From contig JALMQS010000851.1 in assembly GCA_024734495.1 (NCBI GenBank), positions 62,001 through 126,000 of the forward strand: a stretch of DNA of 64,000 nt. The letters are read 5' to 3'. Below are positions 18,761 through 31,429 of this stretch, piece after piece; the first letter of the stretch is position 1, and each line of letters starts with the position of its first letter. The position numbers and the translations under genes were made by a program. The DNA is from Forficula auricularia (taxonomy: Eukaryota > Arthropoda > Insecta > Dermaptera > Forficulidae). Below the pieces are notes generated by a model. That model worked only from the letters and a program-made list of their open reading frames with translations. It had not been told where the DNA came from and made no database searches.

Positions 18761-19090
18761 TACAATCGAAACACATGCTTTCAGCAGGATGGGGCCACGT
18801 GTCACACTTCGAATGAGAGCATGCGCTTGATAAGAGATATGTTTCCTCAGAAACTGATTTCATGGAGAGGTGACATAACCTGGTCTCTGAGGAGTCCCGA
18901 TTTAAGTCCACCTTCTTTTTATGGGAATACCTTAAAAGCAAGGTATACGCTAATAATCCGACAACATTGCGGTAATTGAAGCTGAATATTCAGCAAAAAA
19001 TGGAAGCCATTTCAAAAGAAAATCTTACTAAAGTTTTTCAAAATTTTATTGCCCGTTTGGAAGAGTGTCGCAACAGCCAATGACGTCATC
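18686..19090 (+). pseudogene. mariner-type transposase, right arm remnant
   Basis: Plus-strand frame 18686-18979 contains NRNTCFQQDGATCHTS, the middle catalytic Asp block, and MFPQKLISWRGDITWSLRSP, DLSPPSF. The expected Asp after LSPP is lost by a small deletion, followed by a frameshift. The tail reappears as QKMEAISKENLTKVFQNFI and ARLEECRNSQ. The first part of the frame reads into the left arm and is an artefact of the palindrome. Confidence 0.75.
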
Positions 19091-19229
19091 TTGATGATTT
19101 AATTTTCAAAAACTAAAATTAAATTTAATAAACTTTATATTGTATAAGATTAAACGCTTTTAAATATAATAGTTTTGTTTTCTTTCTATTTTCAAAAAGA
19201 AATTTCTCTCTGGACCACCCTATATATTA

Positions 19230-20930
19230 GAATAAAACATTACATTTTTCAAATGAACTGTTTAAATTTCATCTATTTATATAATGAGCCAGAGTTCTCT
19301 TTGATAGATCTATAATGATCTAATTTAAGACTACATAATGTTAATATTTGATAAATATACCCGTTTGAGTAGTAGGTATATTTAATTCACATTATTATTT
19401 ATGAATATTCATGATCCGGCCATTTTTTTTACCAAATTCAAATAAATAAATAGGTTTTCAGTTTGGAAATTTGATTGGTTTTGCCCTCCGGTGCATATTA
19501 ACATTTATTGTTGTAGATGAGAAATTCGAGGCAGAAAATCGCATTTCTTTTCTAGAGGAAAGTTGGTCTAATAAGCTATTTCCTATCGACCAATAGATCT
19601 GAAAATTACAGGACGGATTTCTTGAATTTTCATTAAATATCCAAATATAAAATTCTATTTTAATCATAGCCATGGGGTGTTTGGTGTTTTTGTCAGGTCG
19701 ACATTAAAAATTCCCTTATATGGGATTAGAACCAAACAAGTCTCTTTAAACACTTGTATCATATTAATTTTGAAGGACAATTAATTCTTTTTCTATGTTA
19801 TTTTTTTTTATTGGTGTTTAACTAAAAACATTGCCGGCAGCGTTTTTAATAAATACACATTATGGAGGATTTTTTTAGATTTTATTTCATATCTAGATTT
19901 TCATTTTGAATCTCTGATTATTATTAAGTGCCTGGAGCACCGAGCGATGCTCGGTAACTTTCTGCCTCTAAATAGCTTAAGGTAGTTCTTTCACAAATGC
20001 AAAAATTCAAGAAGTCTTCGAAACTTGGAATATAAGTCATTAAAAGCATAATAAACACACTATTAAAATTTGAAGACGATTTACCACACCAAACATGAAA
20101 TAATTGCAATTTAAAATGAAATTTTTTACATATGGTAGATTGAGAAAGGGTGGGAAAATTATCATTATTTTATTTTTTTTACATTGAAGGACTTTCACCA
20201 TCTTGATGAAAAACTAATATTTGTTAGAATAATATATTCGGCGTAACTTAAAAAAAAATTGAAATTATTTACCTGGTAGTTTTGATAAAACAAACATATT
20301 TGGGCGATTATTTTTAGTGGAGGGATATAACAGTAAGAACAATCGCTTGGAAACGATTCATTCATAAAGAGGATATAGTAGTGTGAGAAGTACAGTCACG
20401 TTAAAAAAATAACCTAAAATTTTAGTACCATTCATAAGTTTCAAATTTCCAGGCTCTGCGACTTTCGGAAGACGAGATATGAACGATTAAAATATTTATT
20501 TTGCGACATGACTAATTTACACCCTCTTCCTTTATTTCAATCGGATTAAAATTTATACACGACTAATAACTCACGAGACTTGATAAGTACACCAATTTTT
20601 AGCGAAATCTTTAGGGCTGTTTTCGAGAAACCGATTCTGACAGACAATGGGTCGGGTTAATCCATTGTTCTAAAAGGCCTTGAAGAACTATTGTGATTGT
20701 GGATTTTAACATATTTTGTTCTACCGAAACGTTAGAACTATTAAAAAACGTTTTATAATTGTTTTTATAAAGAACCTTATTTATTTAATAGAATAAAAAA
20801 TAATCAAGAATTTATTTAAAAATATATTTTGCATAAGCAGGTTTCAATTTTCTGAAAAAATAACACATTTTGATAGGTTTTATTTATTAACAATTGGAGG
20901 AATAAAAATGAATCATGTGGTTGAATCAAA
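19230..20930. other. no gene seen; AT-rich DNA
   Basis: AT-rich. The one structured site is the reversed ACCGAGC hairpin at 19925-19955. A motif near 20735 (CCGAAACGTTAG) resembles hammerhead 3' halves but lacks a convincing core. No gene was recognised. Confidence 0.4.
19925..19955 (-). repeat. ACCGAGC/GCTCGGT hairpin, second copy
   Basis: Minus strand: ACCGAGCATCGCTCGGTGCT followed by CCAGGCAC, matching the hairpin and trailing box at 5591-5640. A shared terminal hairpin suggests the same unidentified element. Confidence 0.4.
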
Positions 20931-20934
20931 ACAG

Positions 20935-21045
20935 GTGCAGGAGGTGGGGTGCAGTGGTGGTGGATCCGGGGGTAGCCGAGGTTTCGGGGGTGATGTCGAT
21001 CGGGGTGGAGGTGTGGGGGGGGGGGGGGAGGTACAGTGGGCGAAT
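20935..21045 (+). repeat. G-rich low-complexity tract
   Basis: A run of G-rich irregular repeats (GTGGTGGATCCGGGGG, GGTTTCGGGGGTGATG, GGTGGAGGTGTGGGG) ending in about 14 consecutive G. It could form G-quadruplexes. It resembles the G-rich interior of the Helitron-like element at 53.1-53.5 kb in composition, but not in a defined unit. Confidence 0.55.
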
Positions 21046-21429
21046 ATTATATATATTTGTATTTTTTTTTAATTTGAAAACGGCTCTCAAATAAAAATCG
21101 ACATTTTTATCAGAATTTTAAATTAAAAATAATATTAAAATAAAGCTTTTAACTAAAGGAAAAAGTGCCTCCAGGTACTGTATATATATACAAGAATTGC
21201 TCATTTAATAATATAAGATAAGATTTGAAATATTCTTCGGAGCTGATAGAGAAATTGGTAAAATAAATCATCAGCCAATTGCATATTTTGATTTTTATCT
21301 TGCTTCTAATTTTTTCATTAAATAATTAGGCTGTTGAGATCTCAATTTGCCAACGAAAAATACCGATTGTCGAAAGAACAACTTATTTTCCTTAATTGGT
21401 AAAAACTAATTAACGATGCATAAATTATC

Positions 21430-21800
21430 CGATTAAGTTGAGATATAACCAGAGGAGACAGCAGCGACAGATTCTAATAGAATCCTTGGAATGGTGTATT
21501 TATGTCGATAACAAAGCCGGCTGGCTGCTTTTGCTTTTGCTTCGTGGAGAAGAAGCTCGGCGGCTATGGAGAGCTAATTGCAAACAATATATCAATATCG
21601 ATACTAGAGGCGATCAAGGCCGGTTTAGGAGGATCCTGCAGCTTGGCAAATGTCTTGAAAAAGACAGCTGAAGAGGCAGGGGACGGACTGGATGGCCAGT
21701 GGCCACACGCTACTTGCACAGGCCTTTGCACTCCGTCCTACACCAAATTTTTACTTTCAAGAGTTTTCAAAGAAAATCAGAAAATAAACTGAAACAGATA
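21430..21800 (+). promoter_or_regulatory. GC-richer single-copy island
   Basis: GC-rich complex sequence (for example GAAGAAGCTCGGCGGCTATG and GGCGATCAAGGCCGGTTTAG) open in two plus-strand frames (21438-21671 and 21502-21792). Neither frame shows a domain, but one (CSLANVLKKTAEEAGDGLD and neighbours) is not low-complexity. It may be an unrecognised exon or a conserved noncoding element. No repeat relationship was seen. Confidence 0.28.
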
Positions 21801-21944
21801 GTTGCTAGACTTACTTTAACCATAGTCGTTTGAAATATTAATAAGTTTATTCCTTTATTATTAACCAGATCACTGGCTATTTGAAGTCAATGTTGACGAT
21901 CGATGGAGGAATAACCTAAATTCTATTTTTGATTTTAAATTTAG

Positions 21945-22150
21945 GGAACGAAGAAAAGATTATTTTTATTACAGACAAAAGGATTAGCCGGGGCTCGAAC
22001 CCGGGATCTTTGCATGTTTACTGCAATGCTTTGTCTTAAGAGTATTAGCTCCTATATCCACTAAGCTACTGATCCCCGAACCCAAACTAATACCTTTTGT
22101 CTATATGAATTATGGAATTTCTTTTTTTAATCCTCTCCTCGTTCATTTTT
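21945..22150 (-). mobile_element. tRNA-derived SINE (SINE1), copy c
   Basis: Minus strand: GGGATCAGTAGCTTAGTGGA, box B GGGTTCGAGCCCCGGC, then TAATCCTTTTGTCTGTAATA and a shared tail around CTTCGTTCCCTAAATTTA. Same order as copies a and b. Confidence 0.8.
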
Positions 22151-23205
22151 CGCAGCGTAGGCCTTGATTCATTAATTAAACAATTAAATATTCCAGCGCC
22201 TCCCAATCGATCGCAGACCCCAAAGATCGAAAATAATTTTCTCTTCACCTGGGGCGCGACCACAACGAGGCCTATCTATTTTTGATGTTTTGACCATTAA
22301 GGTAGTTGTTTCGCGACAATACTAGTAAAAAGTTAACGCTAGATTATATAGTACAGATATTAATTTTTGAGCTAGAGCATACATAATATTTGATATCTCA
22401 CCCATTTACTAATAACAGACAAAATAATTAATACCTCTTAAAATTTTCCAATGTTCACTCTACAAGGTTTTATTGTAGACCTAAACGCCATGAATTCACT
22501 CAGTTTTTATATTAAAATAATTTTATCCCTTTTTGAAATCTTTCGAAAATACGAAACAAAAAACACTTTTTTATGCACAATTATAATACTTCACAATACC
22601 CCTTAAGGTAAAGTAAAAAAGTATAAAACTAAACCTTTTAATATATAAGCAGGACTCAGAATTTAGTTTTGCACACGGGCAGCGCCGTCCATGCAAGGTT
22701 GTGCGGCACACTGGCGCCAAGGCCTTAAAGGCGACCATTGACCATGAGCTATATTATAATAGATCAAATGAATAAATTTTAATGAATTTACAAAAAGTAT
22801 TATCTTACTCTAGGGTAAAGTACTTTAAAATATAATTTTACTAAAAACTTTATATAACCTTTTTTGATTAATGATTAATTAGAATTTAAAATTTCATCAA
22901 AATTGGTTAAGTCATTTTCAAGATATTTAGAAAAGATTAAAAAATACTGGAATAAAGTAGGTACTAATGTTTGTGGGCCGATAGGTACCAAAAACCAATC
23001 ATCGCATTTTGTTAAAGTAATGGTGGGTTTTCAATTTCATTTCAATCGGTTGAACGGAGGTGGAAACTTTTTGAGGAATGGCTTGCGCCTATTTTCGGAG
23101 GGTAGGCATACCCTTAACTGATCTGCCAATTCAGTTGTCTATACAGCAGGGGCTTCCATTATTCGATATGCTGCTATTATATTCCCTGATTGATGCTGCC
23201 CATAA
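22150..23205. other. no gene seen
   Basis: AT-rich with short GC-richer patches at about 22195-22275 and 22670-22745. No domain or terminal repeat was recognised. Confidence 0.35.
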
Positions 23206-23206
23206 A

Positions 23207-23475
23207 TTACATCACACAGTAAGGGTGGAGATGACATCTGAGATTTGTTACAAAATGTGGCAGGGGACCTGTGGGATCTTAAAAATTGTGATGTCACTAA
23301 AGTCAAATTAAAAGAAATTAAAAAAACTTCAAATATATTTTTTAGATTTCAGGTTATTATTATTAGTGATAGTGTGACGTCATAATACAGGGGGGGAGCT
23401 CAATGAAAATGTGACAGAATGTGACAGAGGGGGAGGAGGTAAAATAATCTTGAAATTTATGGACGTCCCCCAAAC
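23207..23475 (+). repeat. dispersed TGTGACAGGGGG repeat, copy 2 (uninterrupted)
   Basis: Shares with 750-1240 the ordered blocks TCACACAGTAAGGG, CTGAGATTTGT, GGGATCTTAAAA, AGTGATAGTGTGAC and TCAATGAAAATGTGACAGAA, plus the terminal GACGTCCCC. It lacks the SINE4 insertion and so acts as an empty-site comparison. Confidence 0.65.
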
Positions 23476-23479
23476 AGCG

Positions 23480-25410
23480 AACTTGCCGCGACAGGTTTGA
23501 ACATGATTTTCCCACCCTCTGCTCGCTAGAGAAGCCTGCGTGCCTCTCGGTTTGTTTGTAGCATATAAAGGCGCCAATCGGTATTTCGCACGACGGCGCA
23601 AACGTGACTTGGCGCGTCCCTGTTCACAGCAAAATAGCTTGGCACGGCCCTGAGTCCTGGTTTATTCATTACTAGAGATGTAGTGGCAATGTCAAATCAG
23701 GCTTCAATAATTTTCTATTCAATCTAATTTATTATATCATCATTCATTTGAAAAATGTTTGAATTTGAGAATATTGTCATCACACTTTTCTAACCCTTGC
23801 ACTATACTTTGTTATATCACCTCTCTCTCATTCTAAAATATATTTAGTCAGAATAGTACGATTTTTGCAGCTTCATTAAAATATGAGAAAGAAAGAATAT
23901 ATAAGAATTTATTGTTTAAAGGCTTAATTTCCAAAAATGATATATTTTTATTTTATATTTTGACCTATTTACTCTATTTTTATAATCTTCACCACAATTT
24001 AAATCTATTTACCAATTCTTTATTACTACATCAATTTTTGTATTAAATTTCTATCAATACATATCGTATAATTATATTTACTGCGGACGCGAGTGTTCAA
24101 ACAGGTTTTTAGTGTTTAACTTTGTTTCAAACATGAATCCTTTTCGGCTTGGTGGTTGTTATTCCTGCTTGTCCCTTATCATCAGATGTCACTGTCTTCT
24201 TGCAATGATCATCATGTAAATGAGGTCTTCAAAAAGCCGGCAATCCCTTGCTTCTGTTGCAGGCGATGCCTTAAAATACTGGAAGCCGGTTTCTGTCTTC
24301 CAAATGTTGAGGGCACGCGCTCAACTTGTCTAAGGCCTTTGTTTAGTCCAAGAGCGGCAGCTTCCATGATTCTCTATGATGAGTAGACAATCCTTCAGAA
24401 CTGAGCACAACATCCAAAACAGGCATCGAGATGTGGAGATCGATCTCTTTTACCTGAATACTTATTCCAACAATATATAGTTCTATTAGATTATGCAATA
24501 ATTAATTGAGCGAGACCACACAAGGAATTATTTCTGGCATTTTATTTGACCTTTTTTTGAGGAATACATCTATCATTATTTTGTTGAAATTCTGACATTC
24601 TAAAAAGATTGACTCAAGTTATATATAATCTTCTCTTTTATTTGTTTGTTCATTTCTGACACTTCATTTCCATTTTTACTCATTCATTTTTTAGTTTTTA
24701 ATTCACGCTGTTATTTAATAAAGTTTGTCAAATAAGTATTTAAGTGTTATTTATTACTTCAGCTTTAATTAAGTGAATGAATGTGATTTAACTGAAAATA
24801 TTTTAGACGATATCAACACAGATATGCGCGTACAAAAAAGCCATTAAACCGCACCGGAAACCATAAAAGATGTATAATTAATGAACAGGTAGTAATAAAT
24901 TGGAGATAGTGTTATATTAAATTTCTTATTTTCTGTCATTCAACTCATTCTCAAATTAGGACTAATTGTCGGCCTCAATTATGTTGTAAGTCTTAAGTAA
25001 AATGTCAACACGCGTCCCATTTGAGGCGGCGAAGCATCCAAGCGCATCCAGTCATGTCTCTCTTGATGTTTCCAACAGAAATAAAAGAGATAGAGAGCTA
25101 ATTTGTGGATTCGCATTTGTCTACATATATAGCTACACGAGATTAAATCTGTTCAATCTTTTGTTAAAAAATTATATTCCTTGATCCCGTGTGGATTTAT
25201 GTACAAATTTAAATTTGATTTCAAATTAATTAACTATTAAAATATATCATAATTTATTTCTTGAATTATCAAGAATCACTGAGAGTTTACTCGATTTTTA
25301 ATCAATGATTTTTTTTTATATATTATTAATTAATCATTGAGATTTCTGGGGAGGGGCGAATTGTTGTATTTTACCAATATATACTAAAAATAAAAACGGT
25401 CATATAAGTA
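23480..25410. other. no gene recognised; mixed composition
   Basis: About 24080-24440 is GC-richer and single-copy (for example TCTGTTGCAGGCGATGCC), with an 76-codon open frame of unknown meaning at 24156-24386. The rest is AT-rich. No repeat or RNA gene was recognised. Confidence 0.35.
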
Positions 25411-25414
25411 GATT

Positions 25415-26040
25415 CTTATGCAATTGCATATTTTTTTGCCGCCACTTACGACCTATGGGATCAATTATCTATCCGAATCATGCACCTAGGATACTCAGGG
25501 TTATATTTTACACTGCATATTTTTGCATATTTGAGTAATATTGCATAAAATTGCATATTTGAAGGATTTTTTATCAAATATTGCATATTTCGCGCCAAAT
25601 ACAGATTTTTTTAAAGAAAAGCTTGTTAATATAATACAATCGTGCCTGTTAAATAAAATTACACTCCCACCCCCGTATTTTTTCGATCACATTTTTTGAA
25701 AAATTATTATATTTATTATGTTGATTTTATTCAAGAGCACCTATTATTTCTATGAGTTTAAAGATTTTTTGGTTTATAATGAGAATTTTCTGCAATTTTT
25801 TACGAAATAAAAGAGCATATATGACACTTGGTCTCTATAGCTTACTTTATCATTTTATTTTTTTTCATAGCACTCCTTCAAATATATAGTCTTTTTGTCT
25901 TCAATTTTAATTTTTTATTGTATAAAAAATGTTTATTTTGCCATCTTTTACTTCATATATTTGCAAATTTTATTCTGCATATTACTTGCATATTTCAACA
26001 TTTTTAACTGCATATTTTGGCACTTTTTACTCCATAAAAA
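25415..26040 (+). repeat. tract with recurrent TGCATATTT motif
   Basis: TTGCATATTT or a close variant occurs about six times between 25420 and 25600 and again in 25970-26015 (CTGCATATTACTTGCATATT, CTGCATATTTTGGC). The two clusters probably mark the ends of a decayed transposon, because TGCATATTTCGCGCC-type motifs are common in arthropod mobile elements. No duplication was found. Confidence 0.4.
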
Positions 26041-27000
26041 TCCGGTCTCTACTTATAAGGTCAACAAAAGCTCCTCTAAATCTTTATAAGTGAATAAAAT
26101 GGGGGGAGGGGTGCACATTTCTTAAAAGTGGTGGAGGGGATACTTTTCATGAATGAGACTTACAATAAAATTAGAGGGGGTGAGTCTTAAAGCTAGGAAG
26201 GGACACCCCTGAAATAATATAATATTTGATTCAATATATTATTTATTTATTTTATTTACAATGCACATGTGAATAAAACGTATTTAAATTTAAATGTACC
26301 TATCTGGTTAACTTCTCGTATGGGTCATTAAAAATAAATAAATAAATAAATGAAAATAATAAAAAAACGAAACGAATAAAAATGAAATAAGTGAAACCCA
26401 GCCCAGTAATAGTTTGCAGGCCACATTAGATTAATAAATATGAAAACATTTTTCAATTTTGAAAATATTTATGAACTTATTTTTGATAACACTTTAGATT
26501 ATAGTTAATATAAGTTTTCTTCCATCATTGGATTGTTTCCTGTTGATAAGATTATCTATGCTAAGATCCCGTAACTTGGCCCAATCCTAAACGCAGTCAG
26601 GTCCATTTGAGAACCCTAATAACCCATGATCCGTGACTATAAGCTAATCTAAATACGAATCAGGCAGCTCGGCAGCCAATTCATGGTCGACAGCTTGTTT
26701 TAATTAACCGGTTAAATGATAGCAAAGGTCTCGAAACCTGAACACAATCCTCTCCTTTTCTCACTCAATTGTTATGTACCTACGTTTGACGTTCGATCAC
26801 TGTGATCGATAGAAATGGCGATCCACTCGATCTTTCGCCCACACTCCGATTGAAAAATAAATCTTAATTTCTATACTCGGGAGAGATAATATCTAAAGGA
26901 ATTACAAAATGCCCCAAATAAATTACTTCTTTCAACATAAATCAATTACAATGTTTATCTATATTATAGGTTTAAATCGTAGAGATATCTCTATGGTTTA
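26040..27000. other. no gene seen; possible island at 26560-26870
   Basis: Mostly AT-rich with an (AAAT)n stretch near 26335. The segment 26560-26870 is more complex and not repeated (for example GTCAGGTCCATTTGAGAACC). No coding signal was seen. Confidence 0.35.
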
Positions 27001-27005
27001 AATCC

Positions 27006-27385
27006 AAAAAAACCGACTTCAAAAAAATTAAATGCAACACATAAAATAATAAAAATCAAAAATAAAATAAAATGCACTAAAAGGTATTAAATAATTATCT
27101 AATTTAATTACAACTAAATGATGAAATTATTACATGAAATCACTTTTTGAAGTCGCGATGTTGTCCTCATTACCCGTCAAAAGTACTAAGTAGGATCCGT
27201 CGAGCGCAATTCATAAAATGTATATGTTTGGCACCGACTTCAAAGAGTGATTTCATGTAACAATTTTATCGTTTATTTGTAACTAAATTAGATAATTATT
27301 TTATACCTTTTAGTGCATTTTATTTGATTTTTGAGTTTCTATTATTTTATTTGTTGCATTTAATTTTTTTGAAGTCGTTTTTTTT
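27006..27385. mobile_element. foldback with CGACTTCAAAAA ends
   Basis: The left arm begins CCGACTTCAAAAAAATTAAA and the right arm ends with the complement TTTAATTTTTTTGAAGTCG. Internal blocks pair, such as CACTAAAAGGTATTAAATAA with TTATTTTATACCTTTTAGTG. One arm recurs at 37345-37500. This end motif is widespread in insect non-autonomous elements, but the superfamily is not resolved here. Confidence 0.7.
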
Positions 27386-27399
27386 TAATTATTTTTATT

Positions 27400-27900
27400 T
27401 TTCTCTTTTTAGTGATGTTATTAATAGTGACTTATAATAATACCTTGCATGCATCTCGTAAGAGAAAGATTCGGGCGAAGGGAACAGAAATTGATAATAA
27501 AATTCAATTCAATAGCTAGAGAAATTATCTCGAAACTTTAGCGGGTTTTATTTAAAAACGTTTAAAGATTGTTTTTTTTATACAAGATTTTATTTATTAT
27601 AATTTCGATTATTTGCACATAAGAATTTGAGATTTCCGTTATTTTGTCATTGATCATATCATATCATCACAACTTGACCAAATTAATATGGGACTACCCC
27701 TAAGCTAGCCCCTTTCCAATAAAAGAAGAATCATCGAAATCCGGCCATAAACAAAGAAGTTATGCGTGAACATACATAACAAAAAATATCTAATACCAAT
27801 GAAATTTATACGGGACCAATCGGAAACTTCTTAACCCAATGCAAAAAAATCATCGAAATGGTAAAGAGAAATCGACGAACAAACATCATCAGAAGGTTGT
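27400..27900 (-). repeat. reverse-oriented copy of the 36.7-37.3 kb repeat, with a family E fragment
   Basis: Minus-strand blocks such as TTGTTATGTATGTTCACGCA and TAACTTCTTTGTTTATGGCC match 36830-36890 in order. Between them at 27505-27560 is GAGAAATTATCTCGAAACTT, a family E stem II plus GAAAC remnant also seen at 37185-37225. No gene is present. Confidence 0.6.
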
Positions 27901-28920
27901 ATCCAATATAAGTTTTTTTTCTTTTTAATTTTTTCAAGAAGAACAAATGTATAAGTTAATTTGTAAATATAAATAATAAAATGTATATTTGTATGATATT
28001 ACAAATGGAGGAAATCGTTGGTTCCTTTGATGGATGGACTATATTCACCATATTACATTTTGCACCTAGAACTTATACTACCATTTGTATTCTGAAGCAC
28101 AGAAGAGGAATACCCTACAGGCGTTGAGTGGCAGCCATGTATGTTTATGACGTCACGGTCCATAGGGTCAATTTCAGCATATATAATAGAACAATAATAA
28201 AAATATTATTAAAAATATTATCAATATTTTTATTCTATTTTTTTTTTAAATCGAACCACAATATAGAATGCGGCTTTAAATTTTCCTAAAGCCCTATCTT
28301 TTCTGATATAAAAACTATGTTTATAAAAATCAACGCGAGGGTCATTTAAGGAGGTTCGAGACAGCTTATCTATCTGGTTGATCTTGGAAAAATCTTTTGT
28401 ATTTCTGCAGACTGACAACTTCTACCTTCTAAATTTTTTTAATAAAGAATTTGTTAATGATAAGTTAATTTTAAATAAAAATCTTTGTTTTGGTAATATT
28501 AATAAAAGGAATATTGACATAAATTTTTTCTCATTATAAAAACAATTTCAAAAAATAGAGTTCGAATTCTACGCTATTTTGTTATATTCTGTTGACTGCA
28601 AATAACTTTTTATTTTTTACATTTATGAATAACTAATTAACTAGACTGTCAAATCTATTGAAAAATGTATCATTCAATTCATAATAGTTGAATTATTTAT
28701 CTGTTTAAATTTGCTGAAAATAGTATAATTTGTATAACAGTTATAGCTCTTTTAAAAGCTTGGTCCATTTACTTTCACGTTAAAAGAACAATTTTCAATA
28801 ATTTATTTCTCAATGATGGGACAGTTGAACTTCAAATTTCGGGCATAAAAATTTAATACATCAATGATTCGATGATAAAAATTTGAGAATTTTCTTATAA
28901 AAATGATAAACAGTCACGAA
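27900..28920. other. no gene seen; AT-rich DNA
   Basis: AT-rich with a short, more complex patch at 28085-28165. No feature was recognised. Confidence 0.4.
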
Positions 28921-28924
28921 CCCC

Positions 28925-28978
28925 CTTAAAAAGGCTTCGTGGGTGTCTAACCCGCGGGTCATAAGTTCGCCACCACTG
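28925..28978 (+). mobile_element. hAT-like right terminus, partner not found
   Basis: TCTAACCCGCGGGTCATAAG then TTCGCCACCACTG matches the reverse of a CAGTGGTGGCGAAC-type hAT end with an inner CCCGCGGG palindrome. The left end could not be located. Confidence 0.4.
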
Positions 28979-29474
28979 GACGTGACTATATGGTCCTCTC
29001 GAGTCCAATTCATACCTATATATTATTTAATTAAATAAAAATAAAAATGAGTGGTATCCGATCAACACTGTTATTTTAATTAGCCAGTGATGGAATATAT
29101 TGAATATACACCTATTTGAAAAAAATACCATCAACTTATCATATTTCCAATTCAAATATAAATAATATTTTTATATAATTGAATTTAAATAAATGCATTT
29201 GCTTTGTGTGATTAATATATTCATTTATTCGTAGGGGTCCGCAACCATGTGACATTCGTCAGACTTTCTTGATTTGTTTATCGTGTTAATCCATGAAAAT
29301 GAAGAAATGCGTTATGTTGCTTGGTGTCATTCGATCCATGTAATAAAGATGTTGACTTCGATCGAACCGAGTTTGCAAATTCATTTAATTCATTCGAGTA
29401 GCCTTTTTTTTCAACAAAAGAGAAATGATTTAAAGTTGGAAATTATATAACTTTTCTGGCTTGTTTTATTACTT

Positions 29475-29745
29475 TAGCTTAAAATCCATAAAGTACTAGC
29501 AGTGAAAGAATTTTGCCTGGGGGCTCATTTCCTTTGACACGAATAGTTCATATATCTTGCAAGAGAATTTTAATGAGATGTATCTTTTTATTATTTTTGC
29601 ATTCTATTATAAATAATTCTATTGATTTTCATGCATCATATTATGTTTAATTATTTATTAGATTCATGAATGCAGATACATCTCTGTTCTACTTATGAAA
29701 ACATATTTTCTTTCACTGCTAGTACTTTATGTTTTAGTTTTTCTC
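29475..29745. mobile_element. short hairpin element
   Basis: The ends CATAAAGTACTAGCAGTGAA and TTCACTGCTAGTACTTTATG are perfect inverted repeats. Inner blocks GAGATGTATCT and AGATACATCTC also pair. About 270 bp, AT-rich and noncoding; a MITE-like hairpin. Confidence 0.65.
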
Positions 29746-30349
29746 GACGCTCGACAGGCTTCGTGTTTTGAAATGGAGAAAAATCAATTTCAGATATATA
29801 AAAGTTCAAATTACCGAAGGTAGCAGACTTGAAATTTCTGATGAAATTACAAAATTTTCTTCGAAATCCGAACTACTATGGATATTTTTTTATTCTCAAG
29901 GGGTTGAATACAGTCCGTATGACATGATTTCTTTAGAAATTTAAAGTCTGGTATAGGTATACCATCGTCAATTTTAGCTTTTATACTTATTTAGAGGATT
30001 TTGAAGAAATTTAAAACTCTAAACACTCACCAATGTAATATACTTATTTAAACTAAAATGTTTAAATCTAGAACAACTATTTCGCGAAATTTTACATATT
30101 AAATCTTTGATTGAAATATTTATCGTTTTATTGTATATTTATATTTATATATATCAGTTGCGTGCGGTCCATGTATGCTGTGGATGCTCCGCATTCTTAA
30201 AATTTCAAAACGCTAAGAATATTTTCATACTATATCCTATATCATAAAAACGTAATGTTAAATTTGAAAAATATCGAAAAATTCTGCGTTTATGGATGAA
30301 ATTTACAAATATTGTTTGGTGAATCTTATCCATAATTTAATTAGCTTAC

Positions 30350-30848
30350 AAAATCGTAGGAAATCGGATAATTAAATTAATTTTAGAGTTTTATATTAAA
30401 TAATAAAGGGAGGAAACTTACCTCTTATTTAATATAGAACTTTGAAATTAATTTATTTATCCAATTTCTTATTATCTTGTAAACTAAAATATCATAAAAA
30501 AATGTTTTTGAAGCTTTTATTTTTGTAAATTTTTATAATTTTTCTAACTGATATGACAAAGAACAATTGACCTATCAATGAGAAGTGTTTTGACCGCGCT
30601 TTATTTGAAAAAGATATCCATCCGAATGTCTAGCGGGCTATACGCAAAATGACGTTGGATTGTAGCTAAGTGGATCACATCTTTTTCTCTCCTGGTTCAG
30701 ATTTAAGACTCCACATACTTTAATAGCATAATCCGCAATAGTCTCGTGATAAAATATCTTTTTCAAATAAAGCGCGGTCAAAACACTTCTCAATGATAGG
30801 TCAATTATTCTTTGTCATATCAGTTAGAAAAATTATAAAAATTTATTT
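30350..30848. repeat. two adjacent inverted-repeat structures
   Basis: A 135-bp hairpin (about 30350-30487) pairs TTAGAGTTTTATATTAAATA with its complement near 30430. Immediately after, 30527-30615 and 30752-30845 are arms of a second structure that share AACTGATATGACAAAGAA, ATGAGAAGTGTTTTGACCGC and complements. The loop between these arms contains TGTAGCTAAGTGGATCACAT and CTGGTTCAGATTTAAGACTC, loosely like tRNA boxes A and B. The second structure may be a SINE-like core flanked by long inverted repeats. Confidence 0.55.
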
Positions 30849-31019
30849 AAGATCATTATTTCAAGTTGGAAATATATAAGTTCAAATATTATTTTCACTC
30901 AATATTTGACAAAAATTCCCTACAGTTGATTCGTGATTGAATCAAATGTAGAAAACATTCGGTTTTATTTTTGTGATTCATTTGATTAAAATTTGAATTT
31001 TTATTTAAATCACACATAA

Positions 31020-31110
31020 TCGGAGTGGGTGCTCATACTTGAGAACGATCGCAAAATAAGTCCATCGAAACGTCGTAGTTAAATTGTATTATTTGTTCAT
31101 GTTCAATAAA
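31020..31110 (+). ncRNA. possible degenerate hammerhead-like motif
   Basis: CTTGAGAACGATCG ... CCATCGAAACGTCGTAG has the GAAACGUC 3' half, a GAU/AUC stem II, and UAC/GUA as possible stem I, but the core reads TTGAGAA in place of CTGANGA. It could be a decayed member or a chance match. Confidence 0.25.
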
Positions 31111-31429
31111 TAATTATAATTAATAAGTTTGATTTAAATAAAAATTCTCATTTTAAATATTTAAGGGCTCTTTTTGGAAAGTATCCTTTGGTTGAAATGT
31201 CACAGCCCGCCACTGTTACCTATATATGAGATGAGTCATTTCACAGGGTAGGAACTAGTCATTAGCCTGGATTGCTTTTGGGAGTTCAATTCCAGAGGAG
31301 GTGAAGACAACCCTCTAACATGTAATAGAATTATCCATAGCTTGGATTTAGTAGGAGACAATCTCTCCTGATTTCTTTAGAGTACGTAAATTTTATTTTC
31401 CCTCCAATATTTTTATAGAATTCTTGTTT

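Larger units (their letters stand above)
18326..19221. mobile_element. palindromic mariner-type transposon
   Basis: Flanked by TA on both sides. Left end GGGTGTTCCAGAAAGAAATT; right end, inward, GGGTGGTCCAGAGAGAAATT. The whole 896 bp folds on itself around about 18770, for example AAGCGTTTAATCTTATACAA with its complement near 19140. Each arm has the same 3' part of a transposase gene in opposite orientation. This is an inverted dimer of 5'-truncated mariner copies. Confidence 0.82.

Noticed and set aside
18567..18941. 124-codon minus-strand protein as a single gene
   Set aside because: It reads from one arm of the mariner palindrome into the other, so only the segment within each arm is homologous to transposase.
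20640..20760. Hammerhead-like motif ending CCGAAACGTTAG
   Set aside because: There is a TTGAAGA upstream, but no stem II of reasonable length pairs between it and GAAAC, and the flanks do not form stem I.
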